DNA of 64,000 bases from Muricea muricata (Eukaryota > Cnidaria > Anthozoa > Malacalcyonacea > Plexauridae): NCBI GenBank assembly GCA_963855995.1, contig OY979729.1:8822115-8886114 (forward strand), written 5' to 3'. The position numbers and the translations under genes are program-made. Below the pieces are notes generated by a model. It made no database searches. It saw only the letters and a list, made by a program, of their open reading frames with translations, and was not told the DNA's origin. Shown in pieces: positions 22,451-33,860 of this stretch (positions are counted from its first letter, which is position 1; the number at the start of each line of letters is the position of its first letter).

Positions 22451-23324
22451 TTTTGGCAAATCAAACATTCTCATTTAGATAACAATAGAATTACTATTAT
22501 CAATACATTTTCTAGCGCACAATTATTTTTAATAGTTCGCCAATTCCATGTGCTGATTTGCTGTACATAATACATTCAAATATCCAATACTGTATATACA
22601 TTCACAGTTTATTGACACAAAAAGAGAAAAAGACTAAATATGTCGTGAAAATGAAAAATTTCTTTTCAGAATTTATTGATTTAAAGCGTCACCCACCAGG
22701 GGCATCTCATCATACCAACAGTGCGAATCAAACATTCTCATTTAGATAATTTTGGCAAATCAAACATTCTCATTTAGATAACAATAGAATTACTATTATC
22801 AATACATTTTCTAGCGCACAATTATTTTTAATAGTTCGCCAATTCCATGTGCTGATTTGCTGTACATAATACATTCAAATATCCAATACTGTATATACAT
22901 TCACAGTTTATTGACACAAAAAGAGAAAAAGACTAAATATGTCGTGAAAATGAAAAATTTCTTTTCAGAATTTATTGATTTAAAGCGTCACCCACCAGGG
23001 GCATCTCATCATACCAACAGTGCGAATCAAACATTCTCATTTATATAATTTTGGCAAATCAAACATTCTCATTTAGATAACAATAGAATTACTATTATCA
23101 ATACATTTTCTAGCGCACAATTATTTTTAATAGTTCGCCAATTCCATGTGCTGATTTGCTGTACATAATACATTCAAATATCCAATACTGTATATACATT
23201 CACAGTTTATTGACACAAAAAGAGAAAAAGACTAAATATGTCGTGAAAATGAAAAATTTCTTTTCAGAATTTATTGATTTAAAGCGTCACCCACCAGGGG
23301 CATCTCATCATACCAACAATGCGA
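22451..23324 (+). repeat. 299-bp tandem triplication carrying a splice acceptor and partial exon
   Basis: Units start at 22451, 22750 and 23049 and are almost identical. Each contains an AT-rich intron-like stretch, then TTTCTTTTCAG followed by an open frame EFIDLKRHPPGASHHTN. Copies 1 and 2 end in a short direct repeat (CAAACATTCTCATTTAGATAA) that closes the frame. Copy 3 continues into the candidate exon at 23269. Near-identity points to a recent duplication. Confidence 0.9.
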
Positions 23325-23410
23325 AAAAATTCGAAGCAAGACTCGATCAGTATTTTGGTGCACACGACGCAATACTGAAAGATAGAGAGCACTGGTGCAT
23401 GCACTTCGGG
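23269..23410 (+). CDS. Candidate orphan exon (EFIDLKRHPPGASHHT...)
   Basis: After TTTCTTTTCAG the frame reads EFIDLKRHPPGASHHTNNAK and then KFEARLDQYFGAHDAILKDR, ending near HWCMHFG at a possible G|GTATTT donor. The composition looks like a charged, folded protein and not random AT-rich translation. I do not recognise the family, and no partner exon is evident nearby. Two upstream tandem copies keep the acceptor but truncate the exon. It could be an exon of an unrecognised gene, a pseudoexon or a transposon piece. Confidence 0.3.
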
Positions 23411-23573
23411 TATTTTTTCATTCGAACCAATTATTCCTCATTACCCCTATTAGTTCCTTCTAGTCCCTTTCTATCCCTTGGTGCACAACAAAATATCGAG
23501 TTTTGCTTCGAATTTTGTCAGTTTTTATCTTTGTTTTTCGCGAATTGAGTTGCCTGCAGAGGAGGTTTGGCAA

Positions 23574-23722
23574 ACAGACTCTGTTTTCGAGTTAATTGGG
23601 GGTTGAATATTCATATTTTTGTGTTATGCCCGACTAATTTCTTTTAGAATCAACTTGATTTGAAAAGAAATCAATCGGGCATAACATGAAAATATGAATA
23701 TTCAATCCCCCAATTAACGCTC
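23574..23722. mobile_element. hAT-like foldback, left end degraded
   Basis: Arms GTTAATTGGGGGTTGAATAT and its inverse surround a GCCCGACTAATTTC / ATCAATCGGGC stem. The right end reads CGACGGCCCTG, as in the element at 29986-30173. The left CAGGG end is diverged and no target duplication can be read. Confidence 0.6.
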
Positions 23723-23934
23723 TAGCGACGGCCCTGTAATTAAGCCAACCATCATTAGTGTTACCGACTAGAACAAATAAAAGAAAGCAAAAGACAAATA
23801 CAAAGGAAAACAAAGAACATTATTAAAAATTTGACTGGCAACCCTGAAACAGTGAGAAGTCTGGTTCTCATCATCTCATATGTCATCGCCATAGACACAG
23901 AAGGGAAAATAAGCAGAAGAGCCACTCGAGTCTG

Positions 23935-24392
23935 AACCTTTGAAGTTTATGTAGTCAATTGTAGTCAATTGTCTTTGAAGTCTATGTAGTCAATTATAGT
24001 TTATGTAGTCAATTGTCTTTGAAGTCTGTGTAGTCAATTGTAGTCTATGTGGTCAATTGTTTTTGAAGTCTATGTAGTCAATTGTAGTCTATGTAGTCAA
24101 TTGTCTTTGAAGTCTATGTAGTCAATTGTAGTCTATGTAGTCAATTGTCTTTGAAGTCTATGTAGTCAATTGTAGTCTATAGAGAGGTTAAGATTGATGT
24201 TTACGGCAGACCGGTAACCGCAAACGCCAAACTTCAAGTTGGATTTTCAGGTGAAGGGTTAGCTGTTCGAAATTAGGATAATTTGTGGATTATTATTGAA
24301 GAATGGATTGACTAAAAACTTGTCGAAACCTCTCTTATGTAGTCAATTGTCTTTGAAGTCTATGTAGTCAGTTGTAGTCTATGTAGTCAATT
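23935..24392. repeat. GTCTATGTAGTCAATTGT minisatellite
   Basis: Units of about 18-46 bases built from GTCTATGTAGTCAATTGT and TCTTTGAA occupy 23935-24179 and resume at 24336-24392. A transposable element interrupts the array. Confidence 0.85.
24180..24335. mobile_element. TA-flanked element inserted in the minisatellite
   Basis: Ends TAGAGAGGTT and AACCTCTCT are inverted, and a TA dinucleotide of the minisatellite unit (TCTATG) is present on both sides. The interior does not match the GAGAGGTTCAGATTTG family, so it may be a separate family with similar ends. Confidence 0.6.
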
Positions 24393-25030
24393 TATTATGC
24401 AGGTTCTGGGCAGTCAAAAGCTTTTTCTGGCCAATAGAAACGCCGAACTGGCTGAATAATTATTTGGGCCAGTCAGTTGCATAAAAGTAGGGGGACATGT
24501 TGAGTGGCCCTGATGTTTAATCGCTATACTGTGCCATCCATGGCGGTCATTGTCTATGATCACTCATGAGTAAAATGCTTTGTGAATTTTCTCCTTGAAT
24601 GATTACCGACAATGAATCATCGACCGTTGGCGACATATGAGAACCTGGCTAGACATTCAATGTTTCCTAGTTTGCCCAGACAGGCCTTTAACAATTCACA
24701 GTACTACTTGCATTGTTCATAACTGTCAGAGTATAATTGTTTATTTGCTTAAGATTGTTCGGCTGTGCTAACAATACTGAACGATATTGTGGACATGGTG
24801 TAATCAATATATTTCTTATGTACTCGATTTCAGTCGGCTTTCATTAAATCCAGTCTCATGATAGCAGGCTTTGTTTGAGTGGCGCGTCGTGAAACGTTAT
24901 TATTAACCTTAAGATTTACGACGCGGCTTCATAACAAAGGATATTTTTATAGAAGACAACAGCCACGAATAATTTGTGGTCCCAGGGGTATTCTCAAGTG
25001 CGTAGCCATGCCTAATACAACATCAAACCG

Positions 25031-25121
25031 CAAGCATCCCAGCGCACGTTACGTCAGTGCATATTGTTATCATTTACTGTACGTAACGTGCGTGACTCGC
25101 ACTATTTGCTGGGATGCCTGT
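25031..25121. repeat. Foldback, GCATCCCAGC arms
   Basis: GCATCCCAGCGCACGTTACG on the left pairs with ACGTAACGTGCG and GCTGGGATGC on the right. Confidence 0.6.
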
Positions 25122-25166
25122 GATCAAACGGTCATGGCTTTATAGGATACTCTAAAGGACGAAATG

Positions 25167-25338
25167 TCGAGAGAGCACTGGGTTTCTCACTCACTGGGAC
25201 TGTATCTACTTCACCAAATTTAGCTAAAGCGCAAGCTCGAAGGGCGAGTAATGATTGTCGCGCTACGCGCTCCCTCTTTAGCTAAATTTGGTGAAGTAGA
25301 TACAGTCCCAGTGAGTGAGAAACCCAGTGCTCTCTCGA
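25167..25338. mobile_element. Foldback with ~60-bp near-perfect arms
   Basis: The left arm TCGAGAGAGCACTGGGTTTC continues through TTCACCAAATTTAGCTAAAG. The right arm is its inverse. A related half (TCGAGAGAGCACTGGG, CTCACTCACTGGGA) occurs at 35870-35985 with the same GGTCATGGCTTTATAGGAT leader, so the dispersed unit is larger than the foldback itself. Confidence 0.7.
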
Positions 25339-26774
25339 CAAGTCTCTCGACTTATATATTGAAACCGCGGCTTCTAACTTGCCGCGCTGTTAAGCTCCCT
25401 AATCATATCAAAAACGAGCTTAGAAACAGACAAACAGATGTAAAGCATGGAAATTTCGATGGCAAATTAAAAACAATGGACTGTTCTCGATTAATTGGAA
25501 AGAAATAATCGCTTGTTAGACGAGTAGATCGGTTTCCGTTGACAATTGCCAATGACAGCATATTACTGTTATTACAGAAGTCTCTTAATATAAATAAAGG
25601 ATTTCATATAGATTGATGGACGATACGCGAAATTAGGAAATTAGATCCGAGTCTGACCCTAGATGATATCGCGCCAACGTTTGCGCCGACAAAACGTGCG
25701 ATCCAGTGAAAACAAAGTATTACGCTATTGATAAGCCAAGGCGCTCGTAGGTGTCTGATTTCTCCAACAGATAACAAACACTTGTAATGTGTCGTCACTG
25801 CAATCACCTGCTAAATCGCTTCAAAACGTTCAAGAAGTTATGCATTTATTACAGACGCGTTTGAACTTTTGGAGCGCGCGGTTGACGAACTGAAGGAGCT
25901 AAAGATACAGTTAGTAACATTTTAGTTGCCGGATTCTAATTTCGCTGTACATCGGTCGTCGTACAGGACGTATGTACGACACTACGTGCGCATTATTGGA
26001 CAGAACCAAGGTTCGTATGTTAGTGTTTACAGTTGATTCTCTGTGCAAATGTTACGTTAGCCAGGCTAATATTCTTAAACAGGCTTGCCTAGGGTCGTCC
26101 ATTCAAACCTACATGGTTTTAATTCTGTGGCAGAACTGCGTATAGAGCATTAAAGCGCCGTTTACACGGGCGATTTTAACTGCAATTTTAGTTGCAATTT
26201 TCTCCTGGAAGATGTGAAAGAGTGCATTACTTAATCGTGTTGTTATAAAATATCATAACCTGGAGCATTAATTTGCAACTCGACTTTTTCACATCCCTCA
26301 AAAGAAGAAAATCGTGCCGTAAATCGCAGCAAAAAATCGTTCATGTAAGTAGGCCTTAAAGCCCAGTTTTTATTTGGTCGCAGCAAACTCGATCATGTTA
26401 TGTTGTTTAGATCAACCTTTGTATTCAAATAATCATACTAAATATAGATTCATTTACATATACTCTTTAACGACATTCACGACTTGATGGAATACTGGCT
26501 TAACTTATCCCAAACGTGTTGGCCGTGTTTAGGTAGTATTCTATAATTTATCCTCTGAACTACCTGAAAAAGATATGGTGGTTTTAATACCATATTACAA
26601 TAGCTATATACAGCTAAATTATCATATGTTTACAAACTATGATTATTATACATCTCCAGCGTTGCCGCCATTATGTAGTATTCAGTATCCTGATGAGATC
26701 CTGATTTTTCTGAAGTGTAAATTAGTGCGCCTAAATTGGATAAGACTCGCCATGGACTTGCTAACATTCCCCGC

Positions 26775-26862
26775 TCGCGCGAAAGCTCAGTGGGTAGAGG
26801 GGAGGGGTTCTAGAAACCGAATATACAAGTTCAAAATCCGTTCGAGACAACGAAATTTTTGC
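26775..26862 (+). repeat. tRNA-like SINE remnant
   Basis: AGCTCAGTGGGTAGAG is a good polymerase III A box. AGTTCAAAATCCG about 45 bases later is a B-box-like motif. The anticodon arm does not pair convincingly, so I do not call a functional tRNA. Confidence 0.45.
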
Positions 26863-27574
26863 TGTTCTCTGACATACAGTGCAACTTCGTTGTACGATCA
26901 CCTCGTTAATACGACCAACGGCAACGACCACATTTTCAAGTCCCCAACTTGTTATACGACTCTGAATAAGTGAATATATGCGAAATAATTCTCCATTAAT
27001 GCATAAATAAAAGTTATAGAACAGTTATAATTGAATTAATTGACTACAAATATATCCGAGGAAACACATAAACAACTATTAAACGATAAATTGGATGATA
27101 TGCGGCTGGGAGAGAGAGTGTCAAATTTAACTTGAGGTGTTTTTCGCAGTTGCATCCATAGCAGCTTTTATTCACATGTTGTTTTTTCTTCTTATTCCTG
27201 CCGTTCTTTTCTGTGGGAATACCCAGCAACTTGCTGAGTTGTAATGTATGTGAATATTTGCTTTTGCCTGACAAATCTATGAAAACTCGCTGCTACAATC
27301 TTGGACGAAACTCTTGACACAGTTACGTCTAATATGCCGGGGACAATTCTTATTCGAGACACAGACTTCATCACCCCCTCTCCCCCGTTTGAATGTTGTG
27401 AAGAACCAGCGAACAACTTTTTGCAATTAACCATACCGTCAACTCAAGATTGAATTGGGGGGAGGGTTGAAGGCAAGAACGTAGATTTGCCCACAATTTA
27501 TAATGGAAGAGACACTAATTTACTATTGCGTGGAGAACACTCCCAACGAGTTACGTCTAAGATTGTAGTTATTA

Positions 27575-27723
27575 GCGAGGTTTAGCAAACACGACGCGAC
27601 GTCAAAGACGACGTGAGAATGGCGTCAAAATGGCGTGATATGACCATTTAAGGATGTTGCAACGCCATTTTGACGCCATTTTCACGTCGTCTTTGACGTC
27701 GCGTCGTGTTTGCGAAACCTCGC
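27575..27723. mobile_element. TA-target foldback, TIR GCGAGGTTTAGCAAACACG
   Basis: 149 bp, flanked by TA on both sides (27573-27574 and 27724-27725). The arms GCGAGGTTTAGCAAACACGA and its inverse extend through GACGTCAAAGACGACGTGA to the centre. A TA duplication and fully palindromic structure suit a Tc1/mariner-mobilised MITE. A sister copy is nested at 38112-38262. Confidence 0.8.
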
Positions 27724-27840
27724 TATTATCTAGGGATTTACGATATCTATTTCAGTTTTTTGACTAGCTTAATTGAATCGTGTTCAGAAAATGAAATATC
27801 CTTTTAAATGTTACAGCTAGTCGATGTCAGACTGCTTGTC

Positions 27841-28036
27841 AGCGAGCGGTTGCGAACTTCACAAATTCCTTGCAAGGTTCATGATGAACTCGCAAGCATG
27901 TTTGTGAAGTGAGCATATGATTGGCTGGTTTTATTTAGTAGCCAATCATATGCTCACTTCACAAACCTGCTTGTGAATTCATTATGAACTTTGCAACGAA
28001 TTCGCGAAATTCGCAACGAAGTTCGCAACCGCTCGC
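27841..28036. mobile_element. Foldback element, ~196 bp
   Basis: Outer arms GCGAGCGGTTGCGAA / TTCGCAACCGCTCGC and the long inner arms TTGTGAAGTGAGCATATGAT / inverse enclose a 13-base loop. Confidence 0.75.
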
Positions 28037-28109
28037 GGAAAAGCAACCTGTAATTATGTCTTTGGGATTGTATATACGTCATATTCTTAGACGCGTTTAT
28101 ACACTCCTA

Positions 28110-28202
28110 GCCTGATCACAGACCTACGTTTCGCCGCCTGATAATTTTTGGACTACCCCTCCCAAAAATTGTCAGGCGGCGAACATATTTCTATGATCAG
28201 GC
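28110..28202. mobile_element. TA-flanked short foldback, TIR GCCTGATCA
   Basis: TA|GCCTGATCA ... TGATCAGGC|TA, with an inner TTCGCCGCCTGA / TCAGGCGGCGAA stem. About 93 bp. Confidence 0.6.
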
Positions 28203-28204
28203 TA

Positions 28205-29778
28205 TTACATACCCAGAAATTTGCTTAGTAAAAGTACCTTCCCTCCCCCACCTCATATCCCCTAATGGCGGATCACGGGTCAAAAATTGCACAGTCTAAA
28301 TGGCGTACATTCATTAAGTTAATCTGTGATCTCACTCTATTTCGCGTGAGAATGTACAGATATAAAGTTGTCATAGACGATCCTAGAGTGGGAGAAACGT
28401 CCATGCAACCGCACTTGAAAAATTATCATTAACGACAAAAACAAGTCATTTTGAAATATGAATTAGACAAACACTTTACAAAGCACCTGCCCAAATTACA
28501 GGTTTATGAATTGTGCATCGCGCTTCAAAAGTTTTATGTCTGCATTCAAGACACATTATCGCAGCGTGGTTTCCTTAGCTGCAGTCTACTCGTGAGTCTT
28601 GTGCGCTTCCTAATTGTCTATTCTGTTTAGAATATTGACTTGGCAACGTTCTGCGAGAATTAGCTTGAACGTGTGATTGCATAACCCGTAATCTACTGAG
28701 GTAAGTGTGACGCAGGCGTTGTTGTTAGCCTATAGACCTGACTTGGCGTGAGATCAATTCGATTGATATGTACATTAATATTTAGTCAACATAGCGAATG
28801 CATTTTTGGCCGAGTGAACCGAGTAACTGAGGCAGTGACATTGTATTGTCAAAAGACATTGTATCTGAGCAAAATAGTGGCAAAATTGAAACAGTGTCCT
28901 GATGACCACGCAAGCTTGCGACGTTCCCAGCGAAATGCGATCTCAAATTGCAAATTTGAAATTTCATTGTTTTTTTGTTGGTACTGTGCAGTTTTGTGTA
29001 TCGAAGTCTCTCGTCGTCAATATGTCAATATATGTGTGTATGATAAAACTCATTGAGATATTTATCTAATTAAAATGCTAAATTTAGTCCTAACTAATAT
29101 ATTACACGCCTATTTCATTGATAATATTCTTGTCCTGCGAAAATGCTGTTTAAATATTGGTAATAATGATAATAAATAACAAACAGAAAGCATACAGCTA
29201 ACATGTTCATATTCAAAGTTTTTGCAATTCTTGAGCGCAGAGAGACAGCAAAGCTGATAGAACCTAGTTTAGCATATCTATAAATATATGCAAAGGAGAC
29301 TTCGAAACATGTATAATTATATCATTGATACTAGCCTATTTTATACTTTAGTGCTTTTACTCCGCTCTGATAATGGCAACGTCAATTTGACATTATACTC
29401 CAGAAATAACGAGGATTCGTCTATTTTTTAAATAAGGTCGCTATGAAATGGAATCTTTCTCATGCCTGTTTCCACTCAGGACTGATGAGCTTCCTGAAAA
29501 ACTTGCTCACAATTTTTGCAGCGATTCCACATCAAGATGTGTGCGAGAGCTGTGACAGTGTCCTTATTTCCATTATGGAAAATTCTCATTTGACATTCAT
29601 ATTTTACAGCTAATTTGTTAAAGATTGTCCATTTAAAAGCGCAACTAAAACTATTAGCGCGCAACAGATGACGGGTTTTTGTTTCTTTTTACCTTAAAAA
29701 AATTAGAGTTATTTCTTTGAAACAGCATTAAGGGCACATAGGAAACTTTCGAGGGTAAATTTACTTGCTACAAAGGTA
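28205..29778. other. No recognisable gene
   Basis: Frames of 60-100 codons occur, but none shows a domain, a signal peptide or a splice structure I trust. I see no strong repeat either. Confidence 0.35.
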
Positions 29779-30215
29779 ATGGACCGAGTGCATTATGGGC
29801 AAAATTTTGAAAAAAGTTGAAATAGGAAAATTTAGTACCGCAGCATTGAAGAGCATCCTAAAATTAGTAAAATTGAAAAGTTTGGTTGCGAAACGTTGTA
29901 AAATGTGGAAAATGTAAGCCTGTGGCTGTAAAGATTGCAAATTTTGTATATTTTTGTATTACGCACGGAAAACTGATACCAACATCAGGGCCGAAACTAA
30001 AGCGTTAATTGGGGGGGGGGGTGCATATTCATATATTCGCGTTCTGCCCGACGAATTTCTTTTGAAATCAACGGTAATGACAACTGATTTCAAAAGAAAT
30101 TCGTCGGGCAGAACGTGAATATATAAATATACACCTCCCCCCCCCCCCAATTAACGCTTTAGTTTCGGCCCTGACCAACATCGAGAAAACGGTATCAATT
30201 TTCAGGGTAATATTC
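29779..30215. mobile_element. AATGGACCGA foldback copy interrupted by a hAT MITE
   Basis: 29779-29985 closely matches the left half of the complete foldback at 36843-37250 (GCAAAATTTTGAAAAAAGTT, AGCATTGAAGAGCATCCTAA). The match resumes after the insertion at 30174 with ATCGAGAAAACGGTATCAAT and then fades. Confidence 0.75.
29986..30173. mobile_element. hAT-type MITE with 8-bp target duplication ACCAACAT
   Basis: 188 bp. Ends CAGGGCCGAAACTAAAGCG and its inverse. The host sequence ACCAACAT occurs immediately before (29978-29985) and after (30174-30181) the element. An 8-bp duplication with CAGGG-type ends is the hAT superfamily signature. The arms include long G/C homopolymers and a GCCCGACGAATTTCTTTTGA stem. 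Confidence 0.85.
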
Positions 30216-32459
30216 AATAATATCGAGAATACAAGATGTCTATTTTTGGAATTTGTTTCCTGAAGTTTTCTGCTGATCGTGGTTCTTGAAAGTGAAGCTC
30301 ATTTAGTTTAGAAATTTCGTAAACGTACATGCTTGTATGATAATTAATCTTATTTAAACACGTGTTTCATATAACGTCATAGATTAGAGTTGAGGTCTAT
30401 TCAGTTCATCATTTATAGTCTGTATTGACCTTGTGCCTGGTAGCAAAAACGTGATGTTTTATATCATTTGTTATCATTACTTATCATTTGTACAGCATAA
30501 ACATCAGTATAATTAAGGTCGACCCCCACCCAGACTCACTACATAATGCCCTGTGAAACTCAAGATTGACTTAACGCCCTATAAAAAGTAATATCTGTAT
30601 AGTTTAGCGTGCAAATACTCGAATGGAATCAAGAGGCGCTATGCTGTTTTCTACAATTGTTTAGTTGCTGTTTGGATTCTGATAAAAATACAAAATTGTG
30701 GAGACAGAAATTATTTAATACATATTTTTAATTTCTAGTTTAATTGTAAATGCTGTTTTGTTTGCTATTGGCATCTTTTGATTACAGCCGCTATAATATA
30801 TAGATCGCGGTGAATAATTTTCAATTATTTTTTGACCGGTCCATGCCCTTTTAAATTTCAGTATGTAAAGTCAAATATTCGTCAAAATATGAAATTAAAT
30901 ATCCAAGCTAACATAAGCTCCTTACACCTCACTAAACGTACTGGCAAAATAAGCCCTTAAGTTGTTTGTGCGAAACGTGTTTTGAGAAAATATTTTCCGA
31001 ATGCCGTTCAGATCAGAACAACAAAACACCCTGTCATAAAGAACTTGGCATGGATTGCGCCAGAGCCTTTCGAAGAGGTTAGCTTGGCATCATGACACCC
31101 CCCCCCCGGTTAAATATAGCTATAAACAAAATGTATAAATTGTTATTACTAATTAGAACGTCAATATATTCGATGTTGCAAAATATTGAGCATGGTTTAC
31201 AGACTATCACCGTTAATTTAACATCCAAATATAAACAGAGACAGGCTCAACTGAACAAAACTGCAAGGGTTTTTTTTTCATTTGTGAATAGACCGGTCTG
31301 TGGCAAATGTCTAATAAACCCATTGTTCGTTTTGTACCTATTTTGTTCAACTCCAGCCACTGTAGTCCATATAGTTAACAGTCAATAGTCTTCGAAAAGG
31401 TATCCACCGAACAGGATAGAAATTCAGACATAAAAACGACGTCTAAGATGAAAAAAGTAGTGTAATACACAACTTCATGTTGCCAACTGATGTCAGTGGC
31501 GCCACGAAGAATTACAAATTGCTGCTTCAATATCGACATTTTATGCATTAAATAACGTACGTATTTCGCTTAAATCGATATGGGTGTAACTTTGAAGATC
31601 TTTTCCCCCGATAAGCGTAATAAACCATGTATTAATTGTGGTAGAGTCGAAAAATATTGTTATAAATAGAGACAAGTGTTACACGTTCACTTTGTCGTTC
31701 ATGTTTCTTTGTCGATTTCAGAATTCGTAAAATTGACCAATCACAGCGAAGCACAAAACGTCTAAACATTTGCCACAGACCAGAATAGAGTCACTCGAAA
31801 AATTTTACCAAAAGCTAGCTAGAGCCCTGAAGGAACCTATCATGTAGTATTTTATTAGTGAAAGTAGAATGGGGTCTCTCAAGCCCTTCTCGGATTAAAA
31901 AAGAAGGCTCAGAGCCCCTCACTTCTACAACACTGGATGAAAGTGATCAAAATAATGAAAATATGGTTGCATGCAGATACTGCCTGGAACAGATTGTTTG
32001 CCAAACTAAAAGTCGAGAGTTTGAAGTTGCCCAGCCTTTTTGCTTTACAGAAAAGGAGTATGAGCACTTGTCTTGTGAGCTCGAAATATTGCTTTTATTT
32101 TCGGTGATAACTTTAGCAAGTCGAAACATGACAGACGGCCAATTTTTGGTTTTCAGTTTTGAGAGTCTCAAGTAAATCCGGTCTATGCTGTTTTCTGCAT
32201 TGTCATATTGCTAATGAGGAACTCAAGTATGCAAACGCCGGAAAGTCTTTCTTTTAATTGAATTACAATGGGAAAGTTGAATAGCAGGATGTCTAGAACA
32301 AGACATTAAAATTTATTACAAAATTTAACTCGATTTTGAAGTCATAAACTTGAAAAGAATCCACACACAATGACCCGATAAATTTTTTAGCCGGTTGCAT
32401 GCCGCCAAATTATCTACCCACTGATTGGAATAGTGACAACTAAATATATGGCTATATTA
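30216..32459. other. No recognisable gene; partial repeat copy
   Basis: GTCGACCCCCACCCAGACTC and GTGAAACTC near 30515-30560 resemble one end of the innermost element nested at 47617-48431. A frame at 31858-32175 has a CRYC pair and acidic stretches, but I cannot assign it. A poly-C run lies near 31098. Confidence 0.35.
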
Positions 32460-32550
32460 ATTGTAATTAGAATATTCGAATATTCTAATATTATCATGTG
32501 TAAAAGAATTCTTAAGTCACTCACACTTTGTGTAGAATATTATTTGTTCT

Positions 32551-32790
32551 GGGGCCGGTTGTTCGAAGCCCGTTTAGCTTAAACGGTGGATGATCAAAAT
32601 TAAATAACACTCTTACATCACTCGTTAAACAGTTAACTTAAATATTTTGCAGTATATATGTATTTGTAAGCATAATCATTCTATTAAGGCTCAAATCTTT
32701 TAGTTTGGTTGTTGAATGAATCTATAAACTTGGTTTCTATTTTAAGCTTAACCACCGTTTAAGCTAAACGGCGTACTAACAACCGGCCCC
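32551..32790. mobile_element. GGGGCCGGTTGTTCGAAG foldback, 240 bp
   Basis: Ends GGGGCCGGTTGTTCGAAGCC and AACAACCGGCCCC are inverted, with an inner CGTTTAGCTTAAACGGTGG / CCACCGTTTAAGCTAAACG. Same subfamily as 59558-59794. No clear target duplication is readable. Confidence 0.8.
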
Positions 32791-33294
32791 AGGTTGTTAA
32801 TTAAGTAATTTGGTGTGCATGGTTGCCGTAACTAGGTGAGGTATCTCTTTGCAAACAGCTTAGCCTATATATAAGCATGTTTATGAACTTTGTCAAATAT
32901 ATCTTTATATAACTTGAAATAACAACACTATGTTTACATATGATTTCTGGTTTGCATTTTTTTCATTAACAAACTCGCAGACTATCTCGTATTAAATTAG
33001 CCTCCTCCTTTAGGCAGTACTAAATTTTCCACCTCAGAAGAGATTGAAGGGATAACAGGAGATCGTGAAATACTTAGGTGGGATATTGAGGGGTGTATGG
33101 GGATATGAATAAGTTTTACGAAAAATCATTCATTTTTCTACTACTCGTCCCCAGGCCCCTGTAGAACATTTTCGCTCGACCAATTTTATTTCTCAATCAA
33201 AATACTGTCTAAAAGCGTGGAATTTTCGGATTACATAATTGTTGCCTGCGGAGAAGCCTATCTCGCATCTATATTAGGCGTTGTGTAGTAATTT

Positions 33295-33860
33295 AATTTT
33301 TAATATCATTTTTTTTAGTTTACTCGATTCTGATTGGTTAAAAAGTGTGCCGATTAATCCTTAATCGGCACATTGTGCCGATTAAAAATTAATCGGCACG
33401 GAAACGGGCTATACGTCATGTAGTAAAATGTTTTTGTGATAAAATTTGTCAACATTTTTGTATTTTTATTTTGAAATATTCAAAAAATCAGCAGTTTTTT
33501 GTACAAAAATGTTCACAAGGTGGTTAAAAAACTTTCGATGGATGAATACTCGTGTTAGAAAAGGTTTCTTTGAAGAGAAAATGGCAAACCTGAAAGTATT
33601 TGTTGCGAAAGTTTGCGAAACATATCGTCGACAGCACTTCATTCACAAAAACAGTTAAGTTCAGCATTGAAATATGCAGTAAAATGATATTAATAGGAAA
33701 TTACACTTGTTCTCGAAGTATTAATGAAAAATCTCACTTGTGTTTGGCGAAATATTTATAATACCGCTCGTGCTACGCACTCGCGGTATTATAAACATTA
33801 CGCCAAACACTCGTGCGATTTTTCATTAATACTTCTCGAACCGTGTAATTTCCTATACAA
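33295..33860. mobile_element. Composite foldback region
   Basis: The long palindrome at 33695-33858 has arms TAGGAAATTACACTTGTTCT / inverse and an AAGTATTAATGAAAAATCTC stem. The segment from 33295 contains repeated GTGCCGATTAA hairpins. Together they interrupt the first unit of the decayed array. Confidence 0.6.

Noticed and set aside
22558..23048. Two identical 63-residue proteins in tandem
   Set aside because: Products of the 299-bp duplication reading through intron-like sequence; only the acceptor-linked part of the third copy is considered.
22451..24392. CRISPR-like arrays
   Set aside because: Repeats are contiguous tandem units without unique spacers, and the genome is animal.
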